The position numbers were made by a program, and so were the translations under genes. Under the pieces are notes generated by a model. The model saw only the letters and a list, made by a program, of their open reading frames with translations, was not told where the DNA came from and ran no database searches. Source: Clostridia bacterium (lineage in GTDB: Bacteria > Bacillota > Clostridia > Oscillospirales > Acutalibacteraceae). From it: a stretch of 64,000 bases of DNA. This document shows positions 26,484 through 34,749 of the stretch, in pieces; position 1 is the stretch's first letter; every line of letters begins with the position of its first letter. The stretch is taken from contig JAFQCH010000018.1 of the NCBI GenBank assembly GCA_017416485.1, forward strand, positions 62,001 to 126,000. Direction: 5' to 3'.

Positions 26484-27980
26484 ATGGATATTTATATCAA
26501 AAAACTTGTTGAATACGCAGTTGCCAAAGGCTTTATTGCCGAAGCTGACAAGGCATGGGCCGTTAACTCCCTGCTGTGGGTGCTTGATCTTGAATCTTAT
26601 GATGACACCGTAGCCGGTGAAGTATCCGACAAAATTGAAGACATTCTCGATGCCCTCACCAAGGATGCCGTCAGCAGAGGTGTTATTGACGACGGTATTG
26701 CCGCTTATGACCTGTTTACGGCAAAACTGATGGGTATGATCACTCCCAAACCGTCCGAAGTCATTGCAAAGTTCAATGCTTTGTATGATGAAGATCCCAA
26801 AAAGGCAACCGACTGGTACTATACTTTCAGCGGCGACACCAACTACATCAACCGCAGCCGCATTGCCAAGGATGTCAAATGGACAGCCGACAGTGACTAC
26901 GGTGAAATTGACATCACCATCAACCTTTCAAAACCCGAAAAAGACCCCAAAGCCATTGCCGCGGCAAAGAACAAGCCGCAGAGTGGTTATCCCAAGTGTA
27001 TGCTCTGCCGTGAATGCGAAGGCTTTGCAGGCAATCTCAATTTCCCTGCAAGAGAAAACCACCGCATTCTGCCGCTTCACATCGATGGCGGCGATTGGTT
27101 CATGCAGTATTCTCCTTATGTTTATTACAATGAACACTGCATTGCACTGAATGCAAAGCATGTCCCCATGGTCATTGACCGTTCTGCTTTCAGAAAACTG
27201 CTCGATTTTGTCACCTTGTTCCCGCATTACTTTATCGGCTCGAATGCAGATCTGCCCATCGTCGGCGGTTCCATTCTTGCGCATGAACATTTCCAGGGCG
27301 GCAACTATGAATTTGCCATGGCAAAAGCCGAAATTGAAACCGAACTGCAATTTGTAGGTTTTGACAATGTTAAAGCAGGTATTGTGCGTTGGCCGATGTC
27401 TGTTATTCGTCTTTCTTCCGATGATACGGATGCACTTGTGGACCTTGCAGATAAGATTCTCACAAAATGGCGTGCATACACGGACGAATCTGCTTTCATT
27501 TTTGCCGAAACCGAAGGCACGCCTCACAGCACCGTAACGCCCATTGCAAGAATGCGTGACGGCAAATTTGAACTTGATCTTGTTCTTCGCAATAACATCA
27601 CAACCGAAGAACATCCGCTTGGTGTTTATCATCCGCATGCTGAATTGCACCACATCAAAAAAGAAAACATCGGCCTTATCGAAGTGATGGGACTTGCCGT
27701 GCTTCCCGCAAGACTTAAAGAGGAACTGGCCGTTCTCGCCGAAAAAATGGTGAACGGGGAAGACCTGCTTGCCGATGAACGCACAGCAAAACACGCAGAA
27801 TGGGCAGAAGAAATCAAAAAGAAGTATCCTGCCCTTTGTGCAGAAAATGCAGATACCATTCTCAAAAAAGAAGTCGGCATCGTGTTTGCCAAGGTGCTTG
27901 AGCATGCAGGTGTTTATGCGCGCAATGAAGACGGCAAGGCAGCTTTTCTTCGTTTTATTGCCCATGTCAATGCAAAATAA
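26484..27980 (+). CDS. galT: UDP-glucose--hexose-1-phosphate uridylyltransferase, class II GalT
   Basis: This 498-residue enzyme is the Firmicute (class II) GalT, unrelated in length to the E. coli type. It moves UMP from UDP-glucose to galactose-1-phosphate in the Leloir pathway. The blocks FPARENHRILPL, CIALNAKHVPM and ILAHEHFQGG (the HxHxQ nucleotidyl-transfer site) are present. The start at 26484 has CGGAGG eight bases upstream. It is in an operon with the ceramidase-like gene, and no galK or galE is in the window. Galactose released by the nearby galactosidases is a natural source of its substrate. Confidence 0.96.
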   Translation: MDIYIKKLVEYAVAKGFIAEADKAWAVNSLLWVLDLESYDDTVAGEVSDKIEDILDALTKDAVSRGVIDDGIAAYDLFTAKLMGMITPKPSEVIAKFNALYDEDPKKATDWYYTFSGDTNYINRSRIAKDVKWTADSDYGEIDITINLSKPEKDPKAIAAAKNKPQSGYPKCMLCRECEGFAGNLNFPARENHRILPLHIDGGDWFMQYSPYVYYNEHCIALNAKHVPMVIDRSAFRKLLDFVTLFPHYFIGSNADLPIVGGSILAHEHFQGGNYEFAMAKAEIETELQFVGFDNVKAGIVRWPMSVIRLSSDDTDALVDLADKILTKWRAYTDESAFIFAETEGTPHSTVTPIARMRDGKFELDLVLRNNITTEEHPLGVYHPHAELHHIKKENIGLIEVMGLAVLPARLKEELAVLAEKMVNGEDLLADERTAKHAEWAEEIKKKYPALCAENADTILKKEVGIVFAKVLEHAGVYARNEDGKAAFLRFIAHVNAK

Positions 27981-27985
27981 AAGAG

Positions 27986-28014
27986 TTGACAGCATCGTAC
28001 TTTTTTGTTATATT
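27986..28014 (+). promoter_or_regulatory. Promoter of the secreted Cys-repeat gene
   Basis: TTGACA at 27986-27991, a 17-base spacer and TATATT at 28009-28014. Confidence 0.8.
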
Positions 28015-28050
28015 TTAAGTATATAATTTTAATTTTCGGAGGAATTTCTG

Positions 28051-28506
28051 ATGAAAAAGATTTTATCAGTGTTTTTGAGTGTGCTTTTGTTTGCATCATT
28101 TGGCATTCTTGCCGGTGCGGAATGCGCACATGAATATGAGGCAACCTATTATCCTCCTACTTGCACTTCAAAAGGCTATACAAAACATGTGTGCGCTTTG
28201 TGCGGTGAACACTATGAAACCTTCGATTCTGCACCTGCAAACGGTCACAGCTACGGCGAGTGGGAAATCCATTCCGAACCCACCTGTACGCAGTTGGGAA
28301 TAAAAAAGCAAACATGCAGTGTCTGCGGCAACTTTACAACCGATACCATTCCCATGTGTGCGCATGCAGACGCAGATGATGATTATCTTTGCGATGCTTG
28401 CGGCTTTGAGTTTGAACAGCCGGATGAAGGTGAACTGAGCCCGTATGAATGGCTGAAACTTCTGTTTGCCAATATTCTTGCATGGTTCCGATCCCTTTTT
28501 GCTTAA
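28051..28506 (+). CDS. Secreted Cys-rich repeat protein with amphipathic C-terminal helix
   Basis: The 151-residue protein has a signal peptide (MKKILSVFLSVLL, cleavage likely after GAE-type residues near 23). Two to three tandem repeats follow, with the pattern Cys-Thr-x(4)-Gly-x(6)-Cys-x2-Cys-Gly: CTSKGYTKHVCALCG and CTQLGIKKQTCSVCG. They are probably small metal-binding or disulfide modules. A third, CDACGFEF, resembles a zinc-ribbon half. The C-terminus (WLKLLFANILAWFRSLFA) is a strongly amphipathic helix. GGAGG precedes the ATG. The next gene is a secreted peptidase that also ends in a CEECG motif and an aromatic-rich helix. I do not know the function. Confidence 0.75.
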   Translation: MKKILSVFLSVLLFASFGILAGAECAHEYEATYYPPTCTSKGYTKHVCALCGEHYETFDSAPANGHSYGEWEIHSEPTCTQLGIKKQTCSVCGNFTTDTIPMCAHADADDDYLCDACGFEFEQPDEGELSPYEWLKLLFANILAWFRSLFA

Positions 28507-28518
28507 AATTAGTGTAAA

Positions 28519-28541
28519 GAGCCGCCTGCGGGCGGCTTTTT
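28519..28541 (+). terminator. Terminator after the Cys-repeat gene
   Basis: AGCCGCC / GGGCGGCT stem followed by TTTTTG. It lies just before the peptidase start, so the peptidase is either read through or has a promoter I could not see. Confidence 0.85.
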
Positions 28542-28560
28542 GTTACAAAGGCGTGCTACA

Positions 28561-30162
28561 ATGAAACGATTTTTTATATTCATTGCTTTCATTTTAATAT
28601 TTACAGTATTGCCGCAACAGGCTTTTGCCACGCAATTGCCTGTTGCCACACTGAAAACGGATGCCAACGGTAATCCTTATTGGGAAAATGCCCCTATTGC
28701 CGAAACTGCGGCCAATGCACAAAAGGCAGGCTTGTTTTCTGCAATCCCTGCGCAATCGGAACTCCCCTCGCGCTATGACAGCAGAGAAAACGGAATTGAA
28801 ACCGCTGTTGTTGATCAGGGGGCGGCAAACATTTGCTGGGCAATCACGGCAACGGATCTTTTATCGTTGCATCTGCAACAAAAGCAATTGCCGGCTGTTG
28901 CGTTTGCGCCGGCGCACCTTGCATGGTTTGCACACCGCAGTCTTGTTTATTCCGGCGATCGCACCGCAGGTGACGGCACACTGCTCAATGAGCCGTTTTT
29001 GCACGGTGGTAACTGGCTGGATGCAGCCGCGGCACTTTCGGCATGGAACGGCCCTGCTTTGGAAACAGAATTTCCGTTCAACGGGCACAATCTTTCTGCC
29101 ATGGGAAACTACGCGCAAACCGACCGTGCAAAACGCGAAGCCGTGTTGACAAATGCTGTCTGTTATTATTCCAAAGATTTAAATGAACAGAGCAACATTT
29201 CTTTCGCGCAGAAGAACGCAATCAAACAGGCAATTATGCAGCATGGCGGAGTGCAGGTATCGTTTTATTCTGCTGTGGGCAATTATTATACAAGCGAAAA
29301 CGCAACCGCTTATTATCAGAACAGCCAAATGAAAACAAATCATGCTGTTGTGGTTGTTGGTTGGGATGACATGTTTTCAAAACAGAATTTTTCATCTTCC
29401 TGTCAACCTCCTTCGGACGGTGCCTGGCTGTGCAAAAACAGTTGGGGCAATGACTGGGGCGACAAGGGTTATTTTTGGCTGTCTTATGATGAAGTTTCGT
29501 TGAACCAGATTGTTTCTTTTGCTGCCGATTCAAAGTACACTTATGCAGAGAATTACCAGTATGACGGTTTTGGATTCCACGGCAGGGTGCATACGGATGA
29601 TTACATCCGCTTCGCTAACGTTTTCACTGCCGATGCGGATTGTGAAATTGCCGCTGTCGGAACATGGTTTTTGCAGAACGGCGCGGATTTTACTGTTGAT
29701 GTGTATAAAGGATTGAATGCCGGTTTAACTGCCCCCATACAAGATATAAAAGCGGCAAGCATCAGCGGTGTTGCCGAAGAATACGGCTATCATGTTGTTG
29801 ACTTGCAATCGCCTGTTTTGGTGAAAAAAGGAGAAATATTCTCGGTTTGTGTAACACTCACCACCAATCAAAATTGTCCCGTTGTTAATGCCGCTGTTGA
29901 AAATGCAGATGCAGATGATTATGTCAGCTACAGCGAACCCGGGCAGAGTTTTTTGCAGATCATGCGCAATGGCCCGTGGTATGATACCAACAAGGAAGGT
30001 ATCAACAATGTCAGCCTCAAAGCTTTGACTTTACACACGCACACCACTCCGGCTGTTGCGGAAGTATGTGAAGAATGCGGAAAAGTTGTCACCCTTCGTG
30101 AAACCCAATTGTTTCGCCGTCTTTTTGAATATTTTTGGTTTTTCATTGCCAATATGGCATAA
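28561..30162 (+). CDS. Secreted C1-family (papain-like) cysteine peptidase
   Basis: The 533-residue protein has a signal peptide (residues 1-23, ending near AFA). The papain-like domain carries catalytic Cys92 in DQGAANICWAI, His261 in TNHAVVVVGWDD and Asn293 in CKNSWGNDWG. Residues about 330-480 form a beta-rich lectin-like domain usual in secreted Clostridial C1 peptidases. It ends with a CEECGKVV motif and a hydrophobic aromatic helix. It should act outside the cell on proteins. The ATG at 28561 has only a weak AAAGG site, so the start is somewhat uncertain; an in-frame TTG at 28540 falls in the upstream terminator. Confidence 0.9.
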   Translation: MKRFFIFIAFILIFTVLPQQAFATQLPVATLKTDANGNPYWENAPIAETAANAQKAGLFSAIPAQSELPSRYDSRENGIETAVVDQGAANICWAITATDLLSLHLQQKQLPAVAFAPAHLAWFAHRSLVYSGDRTAGDGTLLNEPFLHGGNWLDAAAALSAWNGPALETEFPFNGHNLSAMGNYAQTDRAKREAVLTNAVCYYSKDLNEQSNISFAQKNAIKQAIMQHGGVQVSFYSAVGNYYTSENATAYYQNSQMKTNHAVVVVGWDDMFSKQNFSSSCQPPSDGAWLCKNSWGNDWGDKGYFWLSYDEVSLNQIVSFAADSKYTYAENYQYDGFGFHGRVHTDDYIRFANVFTADADCEIAAVGTWFLQNGADFTVDVYKGLNAGLTAPIQDIKAASISGVAEEYGYHVVDLQSPVLVKKGEIFSVCVTLTTNQNCPVVNAAVENADADDYVSYSEPGQSFLQIMRNGPWYDTNKEGINNVSLKALTLHTHTTPAVAEVCEECGKVVTLRETQLFRRLFEYFWFFIANMA

Positions 30163-30165
30163 AAA

Positions 30166-30194
30166 TGTCCTTTCCGCTTGTGTGCGGAGAGGAC
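30166..30194. terminator. Terminator between convergent peptidase and SIS genes
   Basis: GTCCTTTCCGC / GCGGAGAGGAC stem, one mismatch, followed by GTTTTCTTCTTTTT. Confidence 0.8.
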
Positions 30195-30206
30195 GTTTTC
30201 TTCTTT

Positions 30207-30845
30207 TTATTCGGTGAAAAATGCAGCTTCCAATGCGGCGCAAAGTGCATGGTAAACAGGCAAGGTCAATTCCTGCACCTCATAGGGTGTATAAGCAGGT
30301 AACTGAATGCACACATCGGAAAGGGATGTCAGCTTGCTGTCTTTGCCCCCGGTGATTGACAATACGCGGATTCCTTTGACCTTTGCCGTTTTTGCGGCTT
30401 CAACCACATTTTTGGAATTGCCCGAAGTGCTCAAAGCAATCAGCACATCTGTCGGTGCATCTGCATAACCCCATACCTGTTGTGCAAAAACAAGCGCAGG
30501 ATCCACGTCATTTGCAAAGGCAGAAATAAGACCGCTGTGGGCTGTTAATGCAATACTCCGCAGGGGCGACTGCAGTTTGTTTGCAATGTCTGCGCCGTTT
30601 TCAACGGTTTCAAACAAAGCCTTTTCTTCTTTTGTCAACGGTCTGCGCAGGTTAAAGCCTTTCATAAGTTCCCCAACAATGTGTTCGCTGTCTGCTGCCG
30701 AGCCGCCGTTGCCGCAGCAAAGCGTTTTGCCGTTGTTTTTGTAGCAGTCCAGAAGCAGGTCAAAACCTTGCAGAATGCTGTCTTTTGCGCAGTTCAGCGC
30801 GGGATAGTCTTTGAAAAGTTTTTCAAAAATTGTTTGTACACTCAT
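30207..30845 (-). CDS. SIS-domain phosphosugar isomerase (GmhA-like)
   Basis: The 212-residue protein has the SIS fold with CCGNGGSAADSEHIVGELMKGF, the phosphate-binding serines of sedoheptulose-7-phosphate isomerases, and LSTSGNSKNVVEAA. It is the length of GmhA. No other ADP-heptose genes are present, so it may isomerise or bind a different sugar phosphate supplied by the ROK kinase, whose stop is 11 bases upstream. It is cytoplasmic, in a two-gene operon. Confidence 0.85.
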   Translation of the reverse strand: MSVQTIFEKLFKDYPALNCAKDSILQGFDLLLDCYKNNGKTLCCGNGGSAADSEHIVGELMKGFNLRRPLTKEEKALFETVENGADIANKLQSPLRSIALTAHSGLISAFANDVDPALVFAQQVWGYADAPTDVLIALSTSGNSKNVVEAAKTAKVKGIRVLSITGGKDSKLTSLSDVCIQLPAYTPYEVQELTLPVYHALCAALEAAFFTE

Positions 30846-30856
30846 TTTTTATTCCC

Positions 30857-31819
30857 TCATTCTTTTGTAAATGCAAGTCCCAATGCGGCAAAATCGCCGA
30901 TGGAATCGCCCAATTGTGCGGGTAAAATTTTGCAGTTTTGCGTCGACAAAGACAACGCTTCATTTTGAATCACCCGTTGAATAATCGGATCAAAAAGATC
31001 ATGGGATCGTTCATAGATGCTGCCGATGACGATTGCCTGCGGATTCAGAATATCAATGAGAATCGATAGCCCCAAACCTAATTTTTCGGCACAGGTTTTG
31101 TAAACTTCCTGCGCAAAGGCATCTCCGTTTCTTGCGGCAACGGCAAGGCTTTTGGCGGTCATTTCAGCACGATTTTCAAGCAACGGGGAAGAAAGGGTTG
31201 TTGTTTTTGCCATTTCAGTTGCGAGCCTTGCAATGCCGCCGCCCGAACAGAAGCCTTCAAAAGAGCCTCTTTTGCCGTAACCGACAGGGCCGTCTTCTGC
31301 AATGCGGATGTGTCCGACTTCACCTGCCATGTCGTTAGTACCGCTGTAGAGCTTGCCGTCTAAAATAAGCCCTGCACCCATGCCCGTGCCGAAGGTCAGA
31401 AAAACAGCATTGTCATATCCCTTTGCGGCACCGAATTTCCATTCTGCAACCGCACAGGCATTGGCATCATTTTGCAGATATGTTTTAACGCCGAAAGTGT
31501 TTTCAAACATCTGCACAATGGGCACATTATCCCAATCGGGAAGATTCGGAGGGCATTGAATCAGTCCCTTTTTGCTGTCCAGCGGACCGCCGCAGCTGAT
31601 GCCGATGCCGATGAGTTCATCGTATTTTACATTGTTCTTAACAAGCAATTCTTTGGCGGTTGCAAGCAGTTGATTGACCACTTCTTGCCAACCTCTTTTT
31701 ACATCGGTCGGAAATGTGATTTTGTCAAGTATGAAGCCTTGTGTATCCTGCGGCAGTTCACCTTTACCGATCACAGCCGCACATTTTGTGCCGCCTATAT
31801 CAATTCCGAGAGAATACAT
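30857..31819 (-). CDS. ROK-family sugar kinase
   Basis: The 320-residue protein starts MYSLGIDIGGTKCAAVIG, the ROK/ATP phosphate site. Further marks are CNDANACAVAEW (as NDANACAVAEW), FLTFGTGMGAGLIL and GEVGHIRI with the zinc-site block GFCSGGG. It phosphorylates a hexose such as glucose or N-acetylmannosamine. ROK regulators carry an extra N-terminal DNA-binding domain, which is absent. The ATG at 31819 has GAGGTG before it. It forms an operon with the SIS gene and diverges from metQ. Confidence 0.88.
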   Translation of the reverse strand: MYSLGIDIGGTKCAAVIGKGELPQDTQGFILDKITFPTDVKRGWQEVVNQLLATAKELLVKNNVKYDELIGIGISCGGPLDSKKGLIQCPPNLPDWDNVPIVQMFENTFGVKTYLQNDANACAVAEWKFGAAKGYDNAVFLTFGTGMGAGLILDGKLYSGTNDMAGEVGHIRIAEDGPVGYGKRGSFEGFCSGGGIARLATEMAKTTTLSSPLLENRAEMTAKSLAVAARNGDAFAQEVYKTCAEKLGLGLSILIDILNPQAIVIGSIYERSHDLFDPIIQRVIQNEALSLSTQNCKILPAQLGDSIGDFAALGLAFTKE

Positions 31820-31843
31820 AACGCACCTCACTCATTTTTTTAA

Positions 31844-31872
31844 ATCGTATCACATTTATCAAAAAAAAGCAA
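31844..31872 (-). promoter_or_regulatory. Candidate promoter of the ROK-SIS operon
   Basis: On the minus strand, TTGCTT (31872-31867), 17 bases and TACGAT (31849-31844). Confidence 0.55.
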
Positions 31873-31882
31873 TCCTGAACTA

Positions 31883-31911
31883 TTGAAATCTTTGGTTTTA
31901 TAATGTATAAT
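31883..31911 (+). promoter_or_regulatory. Promoter of the met transport operon
   Basis: TTGAAA at 31883-31888, a 17-base spacer and TATAAT at 31906-31911. Confidence 0.85.
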
Positions 31912-31915
31912 ATCT

Positions 31916-31934
31916 CTGATTCAAACAGAATCAG
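31916..31934 (+). promoter_or_regulatory. Inverted repeat at the metQ transcription start
   Basis: CTGATTC, five bases, GAATCAG. It overlaps the predicted start of transcription (near 31918), so it is either an operator or a 5' hairpin in the leader. Confidence 0.45.
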
Positions 31935-31964
31935 AAGAAAATTGTCAAAAGGAGAACTCAGATT

Positions 31965-32855
31965 ATGAAGAAGTTTTTCGCACTCGCACTTGCACTTTGC
32001 ATGATGGTTTGCTGTTTTGCCGCCTGTGCAAAGGATGATACCACCAATCCCAACACCAACGGTGACGTTGCAAAGCAGGAAGAATTTGTTATTGCTGTTC
32101 CCAACGATACCACCAACGAAGCACGTGCACTCATGCTTCTTGAAACCCTCGGCCTGATTCAGCTCAAAGAAGGCGCCGGCATCACCGCTACCATCCTTGA
32201 CATTGAATCCAACCCCTACAACATTGAATTCCGTGAAGTGGAAGCAGCACAGATTCCCAACATTCTGCAGGATGTTGACTATGCTGTTATCAACTCCAAC
32301 TATGCCATTGCCGCTGAAATGGATCCCGTAACACAGTCTCTTGCACAGGAAGGTGCCGCTTCCGCTTATGCAAACATTGTTGCCGTTAAGGCAGGTAATG
32401 AAGAAAGCGACAAGACCAAGGCTCTCGTAGCAGCTCTCAAGAGTCAGGCTGTTGCCGATTATATTGCCAATACCTACGGCGGGTCCGTTGTCAGTGTTGT
32501 TGAAGAAGCCGGTGACGGCTATGATGCAACCGTTGACTATGCTGCTCTTGCAGGTCAGACCATCACGGTTGCTGCTTCTCCCGCACCCCACAGCGAAATT
32601 CTTGCCATTGCAAAGCAGATTCTTGCTGAAAAGGATGTTGTTCTCGATATCCGCGAATTCACCGATTATGTTCAGCCCAACACGGTTGTTGACAACGGCG
32701 AAATCGATGCCAACTATTTCCAGCATCTTCCTTATCTTGATGATTTCAATGCCGAAAACGGCACGGCAATCGTTTCCGCAGGTGCAATCCATGTTGAACC
32801 TATGGGCATCTACGGCGGCAAACAGGCTTCGCTTGACACCATCAAGGGTGAATAA
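31965..32855 (+). CDS. metQ: MetQ/NlpA-type methionine ABC transporter substrate-binding lipoprotein
   Basis: The 296-residue protein has a lipoprotein signal with the lipobox FAAC and then a Thr/Asn linker. The NlpA-family body has TITVAASPAPHSEIL, the later HLPYLDDF and the end QASLDTIKG. It binds D/L-methionine or a related amino acid at the outer surface and feeds MetI/MetN. Unusually, the C-terminal half (about 185 on) looks like the start of the family fold and the protein's N-terminal half also shows family-like strands (KEEFVIAVPNDTTNEARAL), in which the usual lobe order is not clear to me. AAAGGAG precedes the ATG. Two hairpins separate it from metN. Confidence 0.85.
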   Translation: MKKFFALALALCMMVCCFAACAKDDTTNPNTNGDVAKQEEFVIAVPNDTTNEARALMLLETLGLIQLKEGAGITATILDIESNPYNIEFREVEAAQIPNILQDVDYAVINSNYAIAAEMDPVTQSLAQEGAASAYANIVAVKAGNEESDKTKALVAALKSQAVADYIANTYGGSVVSVVEEAGDGYDATVDYAALAGQTITVAASPAPHSEILAIAKQILAEKDVVLDIREFTDYVQPNTVVDNGEIDANYFQHLPYLDDFNAENGTAIVSAGAIHVEPMGIYGGKQASLDTIKGE

Positions 32856-32866
32856 AAATTGATTGT

Positions 32867-32901
32867 TTCAGCCCGGTGCTCCGGCGCCGGGCTGAATTTT
32901 T
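32867..32901 (+). terminator. Attenuating terminator between metQ and metN
   Basis: TTCAGCCCGG / CCGGGCTGAA with a ten-base loop, followed by TTTTT. As metN has no obvious promoter, partial termination here would make metQ more abundant than metNI. Confidence 0.8.
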
Positions 32902-32906
32902 AAGAG

Positions 32907-32953
32907 AGCAGATAAAATACTGCATTTTACACAAGTGCCGTATTTTATCTGCT
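32907..32953 (+). repeat. 14-bp perfect inverted repeat before metN
   Basis: AGCAGATAAAATAC (32907-32920) and GTATTTTATCTGCT (32940-32953) flank a 19-base loop. It lies just before the metN ribosome site, and could be an mRNA-stabilising stem or a regulator site. Confidence 0.75.
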
Positions 32954-32974
32954 GTCCGAAAGGAGAGAACCGCT

Positions 32975-33982
32975 ATGATTGAACTTAAAAATCTGACCAA
33001 AACATTTCAAACCACCGACGGTGCCGTTGAAGCACTCAAGGATGTTACTTTGACGGTCAATGACGGCGATATTTACGGTATCATCGGCATGTCGGGTGCG
33101 GGCAAAAGCACACTTGTAAGATGTATCAACATGCTCGAAAGACCCACCGACGGTAAGGTGCTGATTGACGGCACAGATATGGGGGCACTTTCGCAAAAAC
33201 AGCTGCGCGATATGCGCAGAAATATTACCATGATATTCCAAGGGTTCAATCTGCTTATGCAAAGAACCTGTCTGAAAAATGTCTGTTTTCCGCTTGAACT
33301 GGCAGGCATGAAAAAGGCAGATGCTAAAAAGAGAGCCATGGAATTGCTTGAAATTGTCGGTCTGCCCGACAAAGCAAATGCCTATCCCGCACAGCTTTCG
33401 GGTGGTCAGCAGCAGCGCATTGCCATTGCCCGTGCATTGGCAACCGAACCCAAAGTGCTTCTTTGTGACGAAGCAACAAGTGCACTTGACCCGAAAACTA
33501 CCCATTCCATTCTGGAACTCATTAAAGACATCAATCGTAAACTCGGCATCACCGTGATTGTTATTACCCATCAGATGAGTGTTGTGGAAGAAATCTGCAA
33601 CCGTGTTGCCATTCTTGACGGCGGTGTTGTTGTTGAAGAGGGAACGGTGAATGAAATTTTTTCTGCACCCAAATCCGATGCAGCAAAGCGTCTTGTGTTC
33701 CCCGAAGGCTTTGATGCACCCGTTGTGGAACGGTTTGCGGATGAATACAGAATCCGCATTGTCTTCAACGGTGCCGATGCCGCGGGCACTCCCTTGATTG
33801 CCCGCATGGCACTTGAAAAGGAAATCTGTGCAAACATTATGGCAGCATCCACCAAGACCATCGGCGGTAAGGCGTATGGCAATATGTTGCTCGGCATTTC
33901 GGGCGATAAACAAATGCTTGATGATGCAATTGAGTATTTGACCGAAGTTGAAGATGTTGTTGTTGAGGAGGTGGCAGACTGA
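32975..33982 (+). CDS. metN: Methionine ABC transporter ATPase
   Basis: The 335-residue protein has Walker A GMSGAGKSTL, the signature LSGGQQQRIAIA, Walker B VLLCDEAT and the H-loop VITHQMS. The C-terminal 80 residues form the NIL domain, which binds methionine and inhibits transport. AAGGAGAG precedes the ATG by seven bases. Its stop overlaps the metI start (TGATG). Confidence 0.96.
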   Translation: MIELKNLTKTFQTTDGAVEALKDVTLTVNDGDIYGIIGMSGAGKSTLVRCINMLERPTDGKVLIDGTDMGALSQKQLRDMRRNITMIFQGFNLLMQRTCLKNVCFPLELAGMKKADAKKRAMELLEIVGLPDKANAYPAQLSGGQQQRIAIARALATEPKVLLCDEATSALDPKTTHSILELIKDINRKLGITVIVITHQMSVVEEICNRVAILDGGVVVEEGTVNEIFSAPKSDAAKRLVFPEGFDAPVVERFADEYRIRIVFNGADAAGTPLIARMALEKEICANIMAASTKTIGGKAYGNMLLGISGDKQMLDDAIEYLTEVEDVVVEEVAD

Positions 33983-34689
33983 TGTATGACAAGATTTTTA
34001 CCCCCGAAGCATGGCAACAGGCTTGGGAAGTTGTTCAATCCGAATTCTTAATGGGATTGTGGGAAACGTTTTATGTTACGGTTGTGGCTACCTTTTTTGC
34101 AGTAGTCCTTGGTCTACCTTTGGGAATCCTGCTCGTTGCAGGCGACAAAGGCGGTGTTCTGCCCTTGCCGAAAGCCGTTCTCAGCACACTCAATATTGTT
34201 ATCAATCTGTTGCGTTCTGTTCCGTTCCTGATTCTTATGATTATGGCATTCCCGTTGGCAAGACTCATTGTCGGCACAACCATCGGCACGGTCGCTTCCA
34301 TTGTTCCGCTTGTTATTGCGGCATTCCCGTTCGTTGCCCGTCTTGTGGAAAGCAGTCTGCGTGAAGTGAATCCCAACATCATTGAAGCCGCACAGAGCAT
34401 GGGGGCAAGCCCGTTCCAGATCATCACCAAGGTTATGATTCCCGAAAGCATTCCGTCACTTATTTCCAACATCACCATTGCACTGACAACCGTACTCGGT
34501 TATTCTGCAATGAGTGGTATTATCGGCGGTGGCGGTTTGGGTAAGATTGCCATCAACTACGGTTATTACCGCTATAAATACCTTATCATGCTGTTGGCTG
34601 TTGTGCTTCTTGTTGTGCTTGTGCAGATTTTCCAGAGCATCGGCACCCGCCTTGCAACCAAACTTGACAAGAGACTGAAAAACAGATAA
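33982..34689 (+). CDS. metI: Methionine ABC transporter permease
   Basis: The 235-residue membrane protein has five to six predicted transmembrane segments and the EAA-type loop EAAQSMGASPFQII typical of MetI. It forms the membrane channel with MetN. It is translationally coupled to metN by a one-base overlap and ends at a strong terminator. Confidence 0.96.
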   Translation: MYDKIFTPEAWQQAWEVVQSEFLMGLWETFYVTVVATFFAVVLGLPLGILLVAGDKGGVLPLPKAVLSTLNIVINLLRSVPFLILMIMAFPLARLIVGTTIGTVASIVPLVIAAFPFVARLVESSLREVNPNIIEAAQSMGASPFQIITKVMIPESIPSLISNITIALTTVLGYSAMSGIIGGGGLGKIAINYGYYRYKYLIMLLAVVLLVVLVQIFQSIGTRLATKLDKRLKNR

Positions 34690-34695
34690 TTTAAC

Positions 34696-34728
34696 ACGGA
34701 GAGGTGTATGTTTCACTTCTCCGTTTTT
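34696..34728 (+). terminator. Terminator of the met operon
   Basis: ACGGAGAGGTG / CACTTCTCCGT with one mismatch, followed by TTTT. Confidence 0.85.
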
Positions 34729-34749
34729 CAGTTGGAGAAAGGATTTTTT

